A stretch of DNA of 64,000 nucleotides from Streptococcus salivarius. GTDB taxonomy: Bacteria; Bacillota; Bacilli; Lactobacillales; Streptococcaceae. Shown piece after piece: positions 34,455 to 43,717 of the stretch (position 1 is the stretch's first letter; each line of letters opens with the position of its first letter). The notes below the pieces were generated by a model that was not told where the DNA came from, searched no databases, and saw nothing but the letters and a program-made list of their open reading frames with translations. The position numbers and the translations under genes were made by a program. The DNA lies in the NCBI RefSeq assembly GCF_002094975.1, contig NZ_CP015283.1, positions 977,501 to 1,041,500 of the forward strand, given 5' to 3'.

Positions 34455-37127
34455 ATGTCTAAAGAACTTTCACCAAAATACAATCCAGCCGAGGTTGAGG
34501 CTGGTCGTTACCAAAAATGGCTTGACGAAGATGTTTTCAAGCCTTCTGGCGATAAAAAGGCTAAGCCTTATTCAATCGTTATTCCACCACCAAACGTAAC
34601 TGGTAAACTTCACCTTGGTCACGCTTGGGATACAACTCTTCAAGATATCATCATCCGTCAAAAACGTATGCAAGGTTTCGATACGCTTTGGCTTCCTGGT
34701 ATGGACCACGCAGGTATTGCTACTCAAGCCAAGGTTGAAGCCCGTTTGGCTGAAGATGGCATCTCTCGTTATGACCTTGGTCGTGAAAAATTCCTTGATA
34801 AAGTCTGGGAATGGAAAGACGAGTATGCGTCAACTATCAAGCAACAATGGGGTAAGATGGGACTCTCTGTAGACTACTCTCGTGAGCGTTTCACACTTGA
34901 CGAAGGTCTTTCAAAAGCGGTTCGTAAGGTTTTTGTAGAGCTATACAAGAAAGGCTGGATCTACCGTGGCGAATTTATCATCAACTGGGATCCAAAAGCT
35001 CGTACAGCCCTTTCTGATATCGAGGTTATTCACAAGGATGTCGAAGGTGCCTTCTACCACATGAACTACATGTTGGAAGACGGTTCACGTGCCCTTGAAG
35101 TAGCAACAACACGTCCTGAGACTATGTTTGGGGATACTGCAGTAGCGGTTAACCCAAATGATGACCGTTATAAAGACTTGATTGGTAAAAATGTTATCTT
35201 GCCAATCTTGAACAAGCCAATCCCAATCGTTGGGGACGAACACGCAGACCCTGAGTTTGGTACTGGTGTGGTTAAAATCACTCCTGCCCACGACCCTAAT
35301 GACTTCTTGGTTGGTCAACGTCATAACTTGCCACAAGTCAATGTTATGAACGATGATGGTACCATGAATGAATTGGCTGGTGAATTCAACGGTATGGACC
35401 GCTTTGAAGCACGTAAGGCTGTTGTTAAGAAATTGGAAGAAATCGGTGCCCTTGTCGAAATTGAAAAAATGACTCACTCAGTTGGTCACTCAGAGCGTAC
35501 AGGTGTGCCCGTTGAGCCACGTTTGTCTACCCAATGGTTTGTTAAGATGGATCAATTGGCTAAGAATGCTATCGCAAACCAAGACACAGACGACAAGGTT
35601 GATTTCTACCCACCTCGTTTCAACGATACCTTCCTTCAATGGATGGAAAATGTCCATGACTGGGTAATCTCTCGTCAGCTCTGGTGGGGTCACCAAATCC
35701 CTGCTTGGTACAATGCTGAGGGTGAAATGTACGTTGGCGAAGAAGCACCAGAAGGTGACGGATGGAAACAAGACGAAGATGTCTTGGATACTTGGTTCAG
35801 TTCTGCCCTCTGGCCATTCTCAACTATGGGTTGGCCTGACGTGGAAGCAGAAGACTTCAAACGTTACTTCCCAACTTCAACCTTGGTAACAGGTTATGAT
35901 ATCATCTTCTTCTGGGTGTCTCGTATGATCTTCCAATCATTGGAATTCACAGGACGCCAACCATTTAAGAATGTCCTTATCCACGGCCTTATCCGTGACG
36001 AGCAAGGACGCAAGATGTCGAAATCTCTTGGTAACGGTATCGACCCAATGGATGTTATCGAGAAATATGGTGCCGATGCCCTCCGTTGGTTCCTTTCAAA
36101 CGGTTCTGCACCAGGTCAAGACGTGCGCTTCTCTTACGAGAAAATGGATGCTTCATGGAACTTCATTAACAAGATTTGGAACATCTCGCGCTACATCCTC
36201 ATGAACAATGAAGGGTTGACCTTGGATGCGGCACGTGAAAATGTAGCTAAAGTGGCTGCTGGTCAAGCAGGTAACGTTACAGACCGTTGGATTCTCCATA
36301 ACCTCAACGAAACTATCGGTAAGGTCACTGAAAACTTTGATAAGTTCGAATTTGGTGTGGCTGGTCATATTCTCTACAACTTCATCTGGGATGAGTTTGC
36401 GGACTGGTATGTTGAGTTGACTAAGGAAGTGCTTTATAGCGATAACGAGGATGAAAAAGTCATCACACGTTCTGTTCTTCTTTACACCTTGGATCAAATC
36501 TTGCGTCTCCTTCACCCAATCATGCCATTCGTAACTGAAGAAATCTATGGCCAAATCTCTGAAGGAACGATTGTGACTGCGGAATACCCAGTGGTTCGTC
36601 CAGAGTTTGAAAACGAAGAAGCAGCAGCGGGCGTTGAAGCTCTTAAAGACGTGATTCGTTCAGTACGTAACTCTCGTTCAGAAGTGAACGTAGCTCCAAG
36701 CAAACCAATCACTATCTTGATTAAGACAAGCGACAGCAAGCTCGATGCCTTCTTCAATGACAATGTCAACTACATCAAACGCTTCACAAACCCAGAACAC
36801 TTGGAAATTGCAGCAGATGTCGAAGTACCTGACTTGGTTATGTCAAGCATCATCACAGGTGCAGAAATCTACTTGCCACTCGCTGACCTTCTAAATGTCG
36901 AAGAAGAATTGGCTCGTCTTGAAAAAGAATTGGCCAAATGGCAAAAAGAACTCGACATGGTTGGTAAGAAACTTAGCAATGAACGCTTCGTAGCTAATGC
37001 CAAACCAGAAGTTGTCCAAAAAGAACGCGACAAACAAGAAGATTACAAAGCTAAATACGATGCGACAGTCGTACGTATTGAAGAAATGAAGAAATTGGTG
37101 AAACAACAATTGATTAAAGTTTTCTAA
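34455..37127 (+). CDS. valS: Valyl-tRNA synthetase
   Basis: This 890-aa class I synthetase charges tRNA-Val. It has the HIGH-type motif in [16 protein letters not shown], a long editing (CP1) insertion (about 150-400), the KMSKS motif [11 protein letters not shown], the anticodon-binding domain and a C-terminal coiled coil (about 820-885). AGAAAGGA lies upstream of the ATG. The valine T-box lies 2.5 kb upstream across three genes with no terminator seen, so read-through control of valS is likely. Confidence 0.97.
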   Translation: MSKELSPKYNPAEVEAGRYQKWLDEDVFKPSGDKKAKPYSIVIPPPNVTGKLHLGHAWDTTLQDIIIRQKRMQGFDTLWLPGMDHAGIATQAKVEARLAEDGISRYDLGREKFLDKVWEWKDEYASTIKQQWGKMGLSVDYSRERFTLDEGLSKAVRKVFVELYKKGWIYRGEFIINWDPKARTALSDIEVIHKDVEGAFYHMNYMLEDGSRALEVATTRPETMFGDTAVAVNPNDDRYKDLIGKNVILPILNKPIPIVGDEHADPEFGTGVVKITPAHDPNDFLVGQRHNLPQVNVMNDDGTMNELAGEFNGMDRFEARKAVVKKLEEIGALVEIEKMTHSVGHSERTGVPVEPRLSTQWFVKMDQLAKNAIANQDTDDKVDFYPPRFNDTFLQWMENVHDWVISRQLWWGHQIPAWYNAEGEMYVGEEAPEGDGWKQDEDVLDTWFSSALWPFSTMGWPDVEAEDFKRYFPTSTLVTGYDIIFFWVSRMIFQSLEFTGRQPFKNVLIHGLIRDEQGRKMSKSLGNGIDPMDVIEKYGADALRWFLSNGSAPGQDVRFSYEKMDASWNFINKIWNISRYILMNNEGLTLDAARENVAKVAAGQAGNVTDRWILHNLNETIGKVTENFDKFEFGVAGHILYNFIWDEFADWYVELTKEVLYSDNEDEKVITRSVLLYTLDQILRLLHPIMPFVTEEIYGQISEGTIVTAEYPVVRPEFENEEAAAGVEALKDVIRSVRNSRSEVNVAPSKPITILIKTSDSKLDAFFNDNVNYIKRFTNPEHLEIAADVEVPDLVMSSIITGAEIYLPLADLLNVEEELARLEKELAKWQKELDMVGKKLSNERFVANAKPEVVQKERDKQEDYKAKYDATVVRIEEMKKLVKQQLIKVF

Positions 37128-37214
37128 AAATATATTCTGATTGCTTTTAAATAAATTTGATAATGATATTAATTATTTCCTGATGCAATAGTTGAATATA
37201 TGGAGCATAATAAA

Positions 37215-38129
37215 ATGGGCCTAGAAGAAAAAATCCGTAAAGACATTGTGCTTATTAATAGCAAAATTTCTAGTTTTAAGAATAAAGATGAAATTATTCG
37301 ACATCTTAAAAAGAAATTTGATGCTTTGACAAATTTTGAAAAAGAACAACTCTGGGAAGATTTTAAAAACGAGAATTTTATAAAAACTCGAATTTCCGAA
37401 ATTGCAATAAACAAAGTGTTGTATAAGAAACATGTTGGAGATTATCTTGAATCTAAAATGTTGAATATAATTGAAGAGAAGTGTAAAGAAAGTTCTTATG
37501 ACTTATTGTCCGAAATCATGTCAAAATCGCTATTAACTGAACTTGATTTTCCATTAGATGAAAAAGAAACAAAAATTTTGATAAAACGTCTCTCGAAATC
37601 AATTAGATCTCTATTCCCGTTAATACTATCTGATGGTTTTAGTACTAATCTTAGTTCTGTAGATACCGGTATAATGACATCCAATGCAGGAGATTCTGCT
37701 CAATTTTTGTTTATTGCTAGGGCTATATTAGCAGGTTTTGATAGTTCAAATGTTGATGTTAGAACTTCTAGATATGATGCAATTGTTGGATATAAGGGAA
37801 AAACATTTAGAGTCCAAGTAAAAGGGATTAGTGGTAATACAATTTATTTTAAAGATCGCGCAAGAGGTGGACAAGGAATTGATTATACTCATGAGAGAAA
37901 CAAAGGTAGACGTATTACAAAAGAAGATTGTGATATCTATGTAGCAGTTAATAAGAAAAATGGCTTGGTATATCTAATTCCTATAGAAGTTGTAGAGCAA
38001 AGCAAGGAAAAAGTTTCAACAAATGAAATGAAAAAATATCTTGAATACTGGAGTATCTTTGATGAACTTTTAGATCAAAAAATAAAACAAAAATCAAGAG
38101 CGCGTAAGTGGAAAGCAAGAATTAGATAA
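37215..38129 (+). CDS. Putative type II restriction endonuclease with PD-(D/E)XK core
   Basis: This 304-aa protein has a Lys-rich helical N-terminal half. A nuclease-like core follows, in the order TSRYDAIVGYKGKTFRVQVKG (D then QVK, about 196-216), FKDRARGGQG and DIYVAV. This is the pattern of PD-(D/E)XK enzymes such as the PDDEXK_5 group. It lies 17 bases before a DNA cytosine methyltransferase gene, so it is the likely cutting partner. Codon use is AT-rich compared with valS, which suggests transfer. The start at 37215 has GGAG 9 bases upstream. The cut site cannot be predicted. Confidence 0.65.
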   Translation: MGLEEKIRKDIVLINSKISSFKNKDEIIRHLKKKFDALTNFEKEQLWEDFKNENFIKTRISEIAINKVLYKKHVGDYLESKMLNIIEEKCKESSYDLLSEIMSKSLLTELDFPLDEKETKILIKRLSKSIRSLFPLILSDGFSTNLSSVDTGIMTSNAGDSAQFLFIARAILAGFDSSNVDVRTSRYDAIVGYKGKTFRVQVKGISGNTIYFKDRARGGQGIDYTHERNKGRRITKEDCDIYVAVNKKNGLVYLIPIEVVEQSKEKVSTNEMKKYLEYWSIFDELLDQKIKQKSRARKWKARIR

Positions 38130-38146
38130 TTAGTAAAGGAGCAAAC

Positions 38147-39379
38147 ATGACAAATTCTGTAAGTTCGAACCGACCAGAGAAGTACAACATTGCAGCTTTC
38201 TTCTCTGGTGTTGGGGGAATTGAGTTGGGATTTGAACAGACCAACGAGTTCAGAGTGGTGTATGCCAATGAATTTGATAAGTATGCGCGTCAGACTTATC
38301 GTTTGAATTATCCGAACACGCATTTGGATAGTCGGGATATTCATGCGGTGCAACCGAAAGACATTCCGGCTGAACGTGTGGATGTGATTATGGGAGGCTT
38401 CCCTTGTCAAGCTTTTAGTATTGCGGGTTACCGCAAGGGTTTTGATGATGATCGTGGTGATCTTTTCTTCGAATTGCTTCGGATGATTGAGGGACGAAAA
38501 CCTCGTGCTATTTTCATCGAAAATGTAAAGAACATGGTTGGTCATGACCATGGGAATACTTTTAAGGTCATTCGTGAAGCTTTGACTGAGAACAACTACT
38601 TCATCAAGTGGAAGGTTCTCAATGGGAAAGACTATGGGAATATCCCACAAAACCGTGAGCGTATCTATATTGTTGGTTTCGATACTAAAGAAGCCTACGA
38701 TGTTTTTGAATTTCCTGAAGAAGTCAATTTGACAACTTCTTTGAGTGATGTGATTGATTTTGGTGCGACACCTGGCGAAGCATTCTATTACAGAGAAGGT
38801 AAGCAAAGATTTTATGATGAATTAAAAGAGTGTGTGACTAGTCAGGATACGGTATACCAATGGCGTCGCCAATACGTTCGTGAAAATAAGAATGGTGTAG
38901 TCCCTACTCTGACAGCAAATATGGGAACAGGCGGACATAACGTTCCATTGATCTTGACAGACAGTGGTGAGATTCGTAAGTTGACTCCGAAAGAAACCTT
39001 TAATGTTCAAGGGTATCCAAAATCCTTTAGACTCCCAGAGGGGGTTTCTAACGGTCAGCTGTATAAACAAGCAGGAAACAGTGTCGTTGTTCCTGTAATT
39101 AAACGCATTGCGGAGAATGTTGCTAAGGCTTTAAACAAGGGTATAGGTAAAACTCAACATGATCGCTCAGGAAATATCGCAATTATCTATATCAAGATGA
39201 ATGGACAATTTGAAGGCGAGTCGTATGTTAAAGATTTTGTAAATAATGAAGCCGATGCATACAAAAAAATTTATGAAGAATATGATGGCAATCTTGAAGT
39301 TATTACTGATAAACAGTATGAATCGTTGATTCGTAATAAAAAAAGTAAAGAGTTCTATATGCTGTCCATAAATAGATAA
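38147..39379 (+). CDS. DNA (cytosine-5-)-methyltransferase
   Basis: This 410-aa enzyme methylates cytosine at C5 in a specific site. Motif I (FFSGVGGIELGFE), the catalytic Pro-Cys motif IV (GGFPCQAFSIAG), motif VI (FIENVKNM), motif VIII (PQNRERIYIVGF) and motif X (GNSVVVPVIKRIAENV) are all present, with a target domain around YQWRRQYVRENK and LTANMGTGGHN. About 75 extra residues follow motif X (from about 335), which is unusual for the family. AAAGGAG lies 7 bases before the ATG. It forms an operon with the upstream nuclease gene. A broken copy of its 5' part lies at 41566. Confidence 0.93.
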   Translation: MTNSVSSNRPEKYNIAAFFSGVGGIELGFEQTNEFRVVYANEFDKYARQTYRLNYPNTHLDSRDIHAVQPKDIPAERVDVIMGGFPCQAFSIAGYRKGFDDDRGDLFFELLRMIEGRKPRAIFIENVKNMVGHDHGNTFKVIREALTENNYFIKWKVLNGKDYGNIPQNRERIYIVGFDTKEAYDVFEFPEEVNLTTSLSDVIDFGATPGEAFYYREGKQRFYDELKECVTSQDTVYQWRRQYVRENKNGVVPTLTANMGTGGHNVPLILTDSGEIRKLTPKETFNVQGYPKSFRLPEGVSNGQLYKQAGNSVVVPVIKRIAENVAKALNKGIGKTQHDRSGNIAIIYIKMNGQFEGESYVKDFVNNEADAYKKIYEEYDGNLEVITDKQYESLIRNKKSKEFYMLSINR

Positions 39380-39481
39380 TGAATCTATACGTTTTGTTTT
39401 TTCCAGCTAAAATTATGTTAGGTTATCCGAAAATCGTAGCAATTTAGCGTTTTACAGCATTATTTAACGAATTATATAAGT

Positions 39482-39514
39482 AAGAGGACTAGTGAAAATC
39501 TAGTCTTCTTTTGA
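39482..39514 (+). terminator. Terminator after the methyltransferase gene
   Basis: AAGAGGACTAG (39482-39492) pairs with CTAGTCTTCTT (39500-39510), with one G-U pair and a short T run. A -10-like TATACT near 39515 may start the next gene. Confidence 0.75.
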
Positions 39515-39544
39515 TATACTTAAGCAAGAAGTGAGGATCAATTG

Positions 39545-41125
39545 ATGTGGGAACACCTAAAACAAGAACAAAAAGAAAAATACAAGACTCTCATTACCAA
39601 TTTTGCTAGTCTGAGTGAGGCCTTTTCACAAAAAGCAGAAGTAGATGAAAAGAATAGCGCAGAGGATTTTGTAGCTCCAATTGTTAATTCAAAATTTCAA
39701 GAAACAGTTTTTCAAAGAGCTTTTCAAGCAGTTGGAGAGGATATTGCAAATACCTCCTATGATGCTTCGGTTGTCGTTGATGAGAACCACAAATATCTTG
39801 TTGGTATCAAATCATTTGGTCTTAATTCAGGCGACCAAAAGATTGCTCAGTTTAAGAAAGACTCACAGTCTTGGAATGAATTACTAAGTGAAATTACTTT
39901 TTATGCTGAGATTTCTCCTGATAAAGAAAGTGCAGATAGGGAAAATTATGGGCGATATGAAAAATTAGCTCGAAAAATTGCAACTTTACGGAATCAACGA
40001 ATTGAATCTTCCAAAGCATTGATTAAGGGTTTTAAGTCAGATTCAACCCATGTGGAGGCTGTGTATCATGTATTAATGCCGACACCAAAAGGTAGAGTCC
40101 CTCAAATTCATGTGGGCGAGACATCTTATTTACCAGTTGATTTGGACAATTTACAAATTAAAGGGTCGACCAATCTAAAAAATCCAACGAATTTTAGGTT
40201 TACCGATGGTCATCATGATTACAAATACACTGCTGCAGATAGTCAGCTACATATGACTTTTAATAATAAGGAGATTATTGTCGATACTTGGGATGTACAG
40301 TATGTCGAAGACCCCTTTTATCTTTTTGAGAATCTTCATTTATTGACAGCAGATAAGAAAGATTCTGATATTTTAGAAACTGTCTCTTGGGTAATCACAG
40401 ATAAAAATGGTAATGTAGAAGAAAATTCTGGTTTTAATGGATTTAATGGCGGATCCAAGTTAGCTAAGAAAGACCGTTTACCACGTATTATAAAATTTCA
40501 GCATCGCTTTAAAAACGAGTTATCCTCAGAGGAGATGGCTTTTGCTATACATTCATTAGAGGAGATTCTATTAAAAAGTTGGAAGACTAAGGAAGAAAAA
40601 AATCAAATGAAGATTATTCGTGAGAAGTTAGTAGATTTTGCTCACTTAAAGAATAATCGAAATTTAAAAAAGAGTATTGAAAAGTTGGTTTACCGACCTG
40701 TGAGCGAGGTTTACATCCCAATTCCAGAATCAAATCATTTTCATACCGAGCGACCAGATTTTTTTGGAAAAAATATTGGTACGTTTAAACCTGGAACAAA
40801 GAAGCTCGCTCTTTCAAAAGAAAATCGAACGTTTAAGTTGAAATTTTTACCATCTGGAGATATTATTGATGCCTATATTAACCAAGAATCTGGGAAAGCA
40901 ATCCAGTCTATAGATAAACAGGATATTCTTGGTAATTGGATTTTGAGAGGAGTTTTCCAACTTGCTGAGCGGGAAATCCTAACGGCACAACGTTTAGATG
41001 AATTGGAAATCAACGGTATTCGTCTCAGCAAATTCAAAAATGGTGAAATTGGTATAGAGTTTATCTGGATTGATATTGATAATCCCCCATCAGATGCTAT
41101 TGGATGGGTGGCAAAGAACAAATAA
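39545..41125 (+). CDS. Putative restriction-associated nuclease (526 aa)
   Basis: I do not recognise the family with certainty. The N-terminal part has a nuclease-like pattern: a Glu/Gln-rich helix (KFQETVFQRAF), then YDASVVV...KYLVGIKSFG (D and an IK lysine, about 78-97), like a divergent PD-(D/E)XK core. The rest is mixed alpha/beta with a Trp-rich end. It follows the methyltransferase gene behind its own promoter and is AT-rich, so it probably belongs to the same transferred cassette as a second nuclease or an alternative one. AGGA lies about 8 bases before the ATG at 39545; a TTG at 39542 is possible. Confidence 0.5.
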   Translation: MWEHLKQEQKEKYKTLITNFASLSEAFSQKAEVDEKNSAEDFVAPIVNSKFQETVFQRAFQAVGEDIANTSYDASVVVDENHKYLVGIKSFGLNSGDQKIAQFKKDSQSWNELLSEITFYAEISPDKESADRENYGRYEKLARKIATLRNQRIESSKALIKGFKSDSTHVEAVYHVLMPTPKGRVPQIHVGETSYLPVDLDNLQIKGSTNLKNPTNFRFTDGHHDYKYTAADSQLHMTFNNKEIIVDTWDVQYVEDPFYLFENLHLLTADKKDSDILETVSWVITDKNGNVEENSGFNGFNGGSKLAKKDRLPRIIKFQHRFKNELSSEEMAFAIHSLEEILLKSWKTKEEKNQMKIIREKLVDFAHLKNNRNLKKSIEKLVYRPVSEVYIPIPESNHFHTERPDFFGKNIGTFKPGTKKLALSKENRTFKLKFLPSGDIIDAYINQESGKAIQSIDKQDILGNWILRGVFQLAEREILTAQRLDELEINGIRLSKFKNGEIGIEFIWIDIDNPPSDAIGWVAKNK

Positions 41126-41565
41126 TTATTTTCAAATTCCTAAAATAATTTTCCCCCTTCAGCTTTCTTTTTATGATATGACGAAATCAGTAACGATAAT
41201 TTTATATTCGTAAGATACCTATAAGAGATGAGTAGTAGAAAAGTCGGAATAAAACATAATACACAATGGTTAAACTAAGCTATAGTAAGTTTGATATTTT
41301 TATTTATAACTACTTAACTAGATTGAATACTTCGTAAAACTAGAGTACTCTAGAAGTGAAAAAATCATAGAAATTCTTAGATTAATTGCACCAAAAACTT
41401 TCATAGATATGGAAATATATTTGTTTCTTGCAGACTTTCGAATTATTAAAGAGGACTTGGACATGGTGGGGAAGAGACAAACAAAGAATACCTAAGCGGA
41501 GATTATTCAGAATAAGTGTGGCGAATAAGTTTGTTCTCAATACAATTACTATCTAAAATATTCTG

Positions 41566-41790
41566 TAAGTTCTAACCGACCTGAGAAGTACAACATTGTA
41601 GTTTCTTTCTCAGATGTTGAAAAATAGAGTTATAGTTTGAACAAACCAATGAATATGATAGGTATGGTTGTCAGTCTGATTGTTTAAATGATTCAAATTT
41701 ATATTTTGATAATCGTGAAACCTTATCCGCCCCTATGTATGTGGTGACATAAGAATTTTTTATGACAACTTCTTTGAATAGTCTCTTATT
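41566..41790 (+). pseudogene. Broken copy of the cytosine methyltransferase gene
   Basis: From CTGTAAGTTCTAACCGACC (near 41562) the DNA follows the 5' end of the methyltransferase gene (38156 onward: same order AGAAGTACAACATTG, TTTGAACA.ACCAA.GA, AATGAA, then GTCAG) with many substitutions, stops and a gap of about 30 bases. A second block, GACAACTTCTTTGA (41764-41777), matches 38730-38743, with about 400 bases of the original missing between. It is clearly non-functional. Confidence 0.8.
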
Positions 41791-41858
41791 TTGAAAAAAT
41801 AGAATTTTTTTGGCTGTAAAATGAAATTGTGATTAAGATAAATATTTGACTATTTTTT

Positions 41859-41892
41859 ACAAGCCCAACTTTCAGTGTTGAGCTTGTTTTTT
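41859..41892 (+). terminator. Terminator-like hairpin upstream of lrgA
   Basis: CAAGC.CAAC (41860-41869) pairs with GTTG.GCTTG (41877-41886), followed by six T. Confidence 0.75.
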
Positions 41893-42008
41893 CATATTCA
41901 AAAAGGTTAGTATAGGGCTCTTAATTTTTCAAAAGAATTTACTGAAAACTCTTGAAATTCAAGAAAAAAGGAGTAGACTAATAGGTGATTAAACCTAGGA
42001 GGCAAGTC

Positions 42009-42383
42009 GTGAAATACTACGTTCAATTCATGTTGATTTGTTTGTTTGCCGTTATTGGTGAAGCTATTTCAACATTCTTCAAATTACCTATTCCTGGAAG
42101 CATTATTGGCCTATTCTTGCTTCTTATTGCTCTTCAGCTTAAGTGGATTCGTCTACGTCATATTCATGCAGTAGCAGAGTTTTTAATTGCCAATATGACT
42201 ATTCTATTTTTGCCAGCAGGTGTCGGTATTATGGAACGATGGAATGCTATTTCAGCGAATATTGTCCCTATTATTTTGATTATTATGGGAGCCTTGGTTC
42301 TTAATATTGTAGTGATTGCAGTAGTTGTCGGTTTCATCAAAAAACATTTTGAAGGTGATTACGAGGAGGTTAAACGTGGCTAA
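42009..42383 (+). CDS. lrgA: LrgA/CidA-family holin-like membrane protein
   Basis: This 124-aa protein has four hydrophobic segments and the LrgA/CidA pattern (IGEAISTFFKLPIPGSIIGLFLL, FLPAGVGIME). With LrgB it is linked to control of murein hydrolases and autolysis, and in streptococci to pyruvate or stress responses. The GTG at 42009 is the likely start: AGGAGG lies 7 bases upstream, and that site would be inside the coding region if the GTG at 41985 were used. lrgB overlaps its end by 8 bases. Confidence 0.88.
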   Translation: MKYYVQFMLICLFAVIGEAISTFFKLPIPGSIIGLFLLLIALQLKWIRLRHIHAVAEFLIANMTILFLPAGVGIMERWNAISANIVPIILIIMGALVLNIVVIAVVVGFIKKHFEGDYEEVKRG

Positions 42384-43071
42384 TTTTTTTAATACACCCT
42401 TGTTTGGGCTAACACTTTCTGTACTAGCTTACACAATAGGGCTTTTGATTTATCGCTGTTTTCCTAATCCCTTGACAACGCCTCTCCTTGTATCGACTGC
42501 CTTGATTATCGTCATTTTGCATTATACAGGTATTTCCTACAAGGATTACTATGTAGGTGGCTCTTATCTTAATAGTTTGATTATTCCTTCAACGGTCGCT
42601 CTAGCAGTTCCTTTTTACAAGAATCTGCACCTCATGCGCCATCACTATAAGAGTATTTTAATTGGATCAACGGTTGCCTGTGTTTTAAATACGAGTTATA
42701 CGGCCTTGATTGCTAAGCTTTTTGGGATGGATTATTTCTTAGCCATCTCTCTCTTTCCTAAGTCTGTAACAACTGCCATGGCTGTAGGGATTTCGGAAAA
42801 AATGCAGGGGATTACGACAGTAACCTTGGTCGTCGTTGTTATTACGGGAATTTTAACCTCAGTCTTGGGTCCAGTCTTTTTAAAAATGATTGGTATTAAA
42901 GACCCAGTTGCTATCGGACTTTCACTAGGAGGGACCGGACACGCTGTAGGTACAGGAACTGCCTTCAGATATGGTCAGGTTGCAGGTGCCATGGGTGGTC
43001 TTTCAATCGCTGTAACAGGTATTCTATATGTCTTTATTAGTCCTATTGTGGCAAGTTTGATTCTGAAATAA
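42376..43071 (+). CDS. lrgB: LrgB-family membrane protein
   Basis: This 231-aa protein has several membrane helices and family motifs (NPLTTPLL, YYVGGSYLNSLIIPSTVALAVP, FPKSVTTAMAVGISE, GTGHAVGTGTAF). It acts with LrgA in the membrane. The start is taken at the GTG at 42376, with GAGGAGG 5-11 bases upstream; it overlaps the lrgA stop, so translation is coupled. The LytST-type regulator that normally controls lrgAB is not in this window. A terminator follows. Confidence 0.88.
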   Translation: MANFFNTPLFGLTLSVLAYTIGLLIYRCFPNPLTTPLLVSTALIIVILHYTGISYKDYYVGGSYLNSLIIPSTVALAVPFYKNLHLMRHHYKSILIGSTVACVLNTSYTALIAKLFGMDYFLAISLFPKSVTTAMAVGISEKMQGITTVTLVVVVITGILTSVLGPVFLKMIGIKDPVAIGLSLGGTGHAVGTGTAFRYGQVAGAMGGLSIAVTGILYVFISPIVASLILK

Positions 43072-43078
43072 AAAATTA

Positions 43079-43107
43079 AGGTTTGGATAGGTTTTCCAAG
43101 CCTTTTT
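43079..43107 (+). terminator. Terminator after lrgB
   Basis: AGGTTTGGA (43079-43087) pairs with TCCAAGCCT (43095-43103), followed by T residues. Confidence 0.88.
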
Positions 43108-43156
43108 AGCTGTGAAAAACAAGCAAAATCTGACCTTTTATGTTATAATTAAGGTT

Positions 43157-43717
43157 ATGAATTATGGAGATTATATCTGGGATTTGGGTGGTACCTTGTT
43201 GGATAATTACCAGGTATCAACCCAAGCCTTTCTAGCAACTTTAGAACAATTTGAGCGTACAGCAGAACCTCAAGCAGTCTATGATGCCCTTAAGGTATCA
43301 ACGAGTACTGCCATTGCTATGTTTGCGCCTGATATAGCTGATTTTCGAACCCTATATAAGCAGGAGGAAGCCAAGCATTTACAGAAACCTGTTCTTTTTG
43401 AAGGTGCTAAGGCTGTCCTAGCTAAGATTGTGGCTGAGGGTGGGCGTAATTTTTTGGTTAGCCACCGTAATCACTTGGTGCTAGAAATCCTTGACAAAGC
43501 AGAAATTGCCTCTTATTTTACAGAGGTTGTAACTTCTGAAAATGGCTTTGCTAGAAAGCCGAGTCCAGATGGTTTCCTTTATTTAATTAAAAAATACGAT
43601 ATTAAACACGGCTTGGTCATTGGTGACCGCCAGATAGATATAGAGGCAGGAAAAGCAGCAGGTCTGGATACCTTGCTTGTTGATGGCCATAAATCATTAT
43701 TGGAGATTGTGACATAA
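43157..43717 (+). CDS. HAD-superfamily hydrolase upstream of gyrB
   Basis: This 186-aa haloacid dehalogenase-like phosphatase has the nucleophile motif YIWDLGGTLLD. In most of the class this reads DxDGT, so the general acid/base Asp is a Gly here, a feature I recall also in the pneumococcal counterpart next to gyrB. VSHRN, the Lys in RKPSPDGF and GDRQIDIEAG are motifs II-IV. Substrate unknown. I chose the ATG at 43157 after AAGG; an earlier ATG at 43112 lies before the -10-like TTATAATT (43142). gyrB begins at the very next base after its stop. Confidence 0.85.
   Translation: MNYGDYIWDLGGTLLDNYQVSTQAFLATLEQFERTAEPQAVYDALKVSTSTAIAMFAPDIADFRTLYKQEEAKHLQKPVLFEGAKAVLAKIVAEGGRNFLVSHRNHLVLEILDKAEIASYFTEVVTSENGFARKPSPDGFLYLIKKYDIKHGLVIGDRQIDIEAGKAAGLDTLLVDGHKSLLEIVT

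Larger units (their letters stand above)
41126..42008. other. Decayed intergenic region of about 0.88 kb
   Basis: No intact gene is seen. The stretch is very AT-rich with stops in all frames. It holds a weak match to the 3' end of valS (41453-41480, GACATGGT.GG.AAGA.AC against 36951 onward), a degraded methyltransferase 5' end (41566-41790) and a terminator (41859). The rest shows nothing I can identify. Confidence 0.7.

Noticed and set aside
41453..41500. Match to the valS 3' end considered as a separate pseudogene
   Set aside because: The match is short (about 15 of 18 bases in the best block) in AT-rich DNA; it is only noted within the decayed region.
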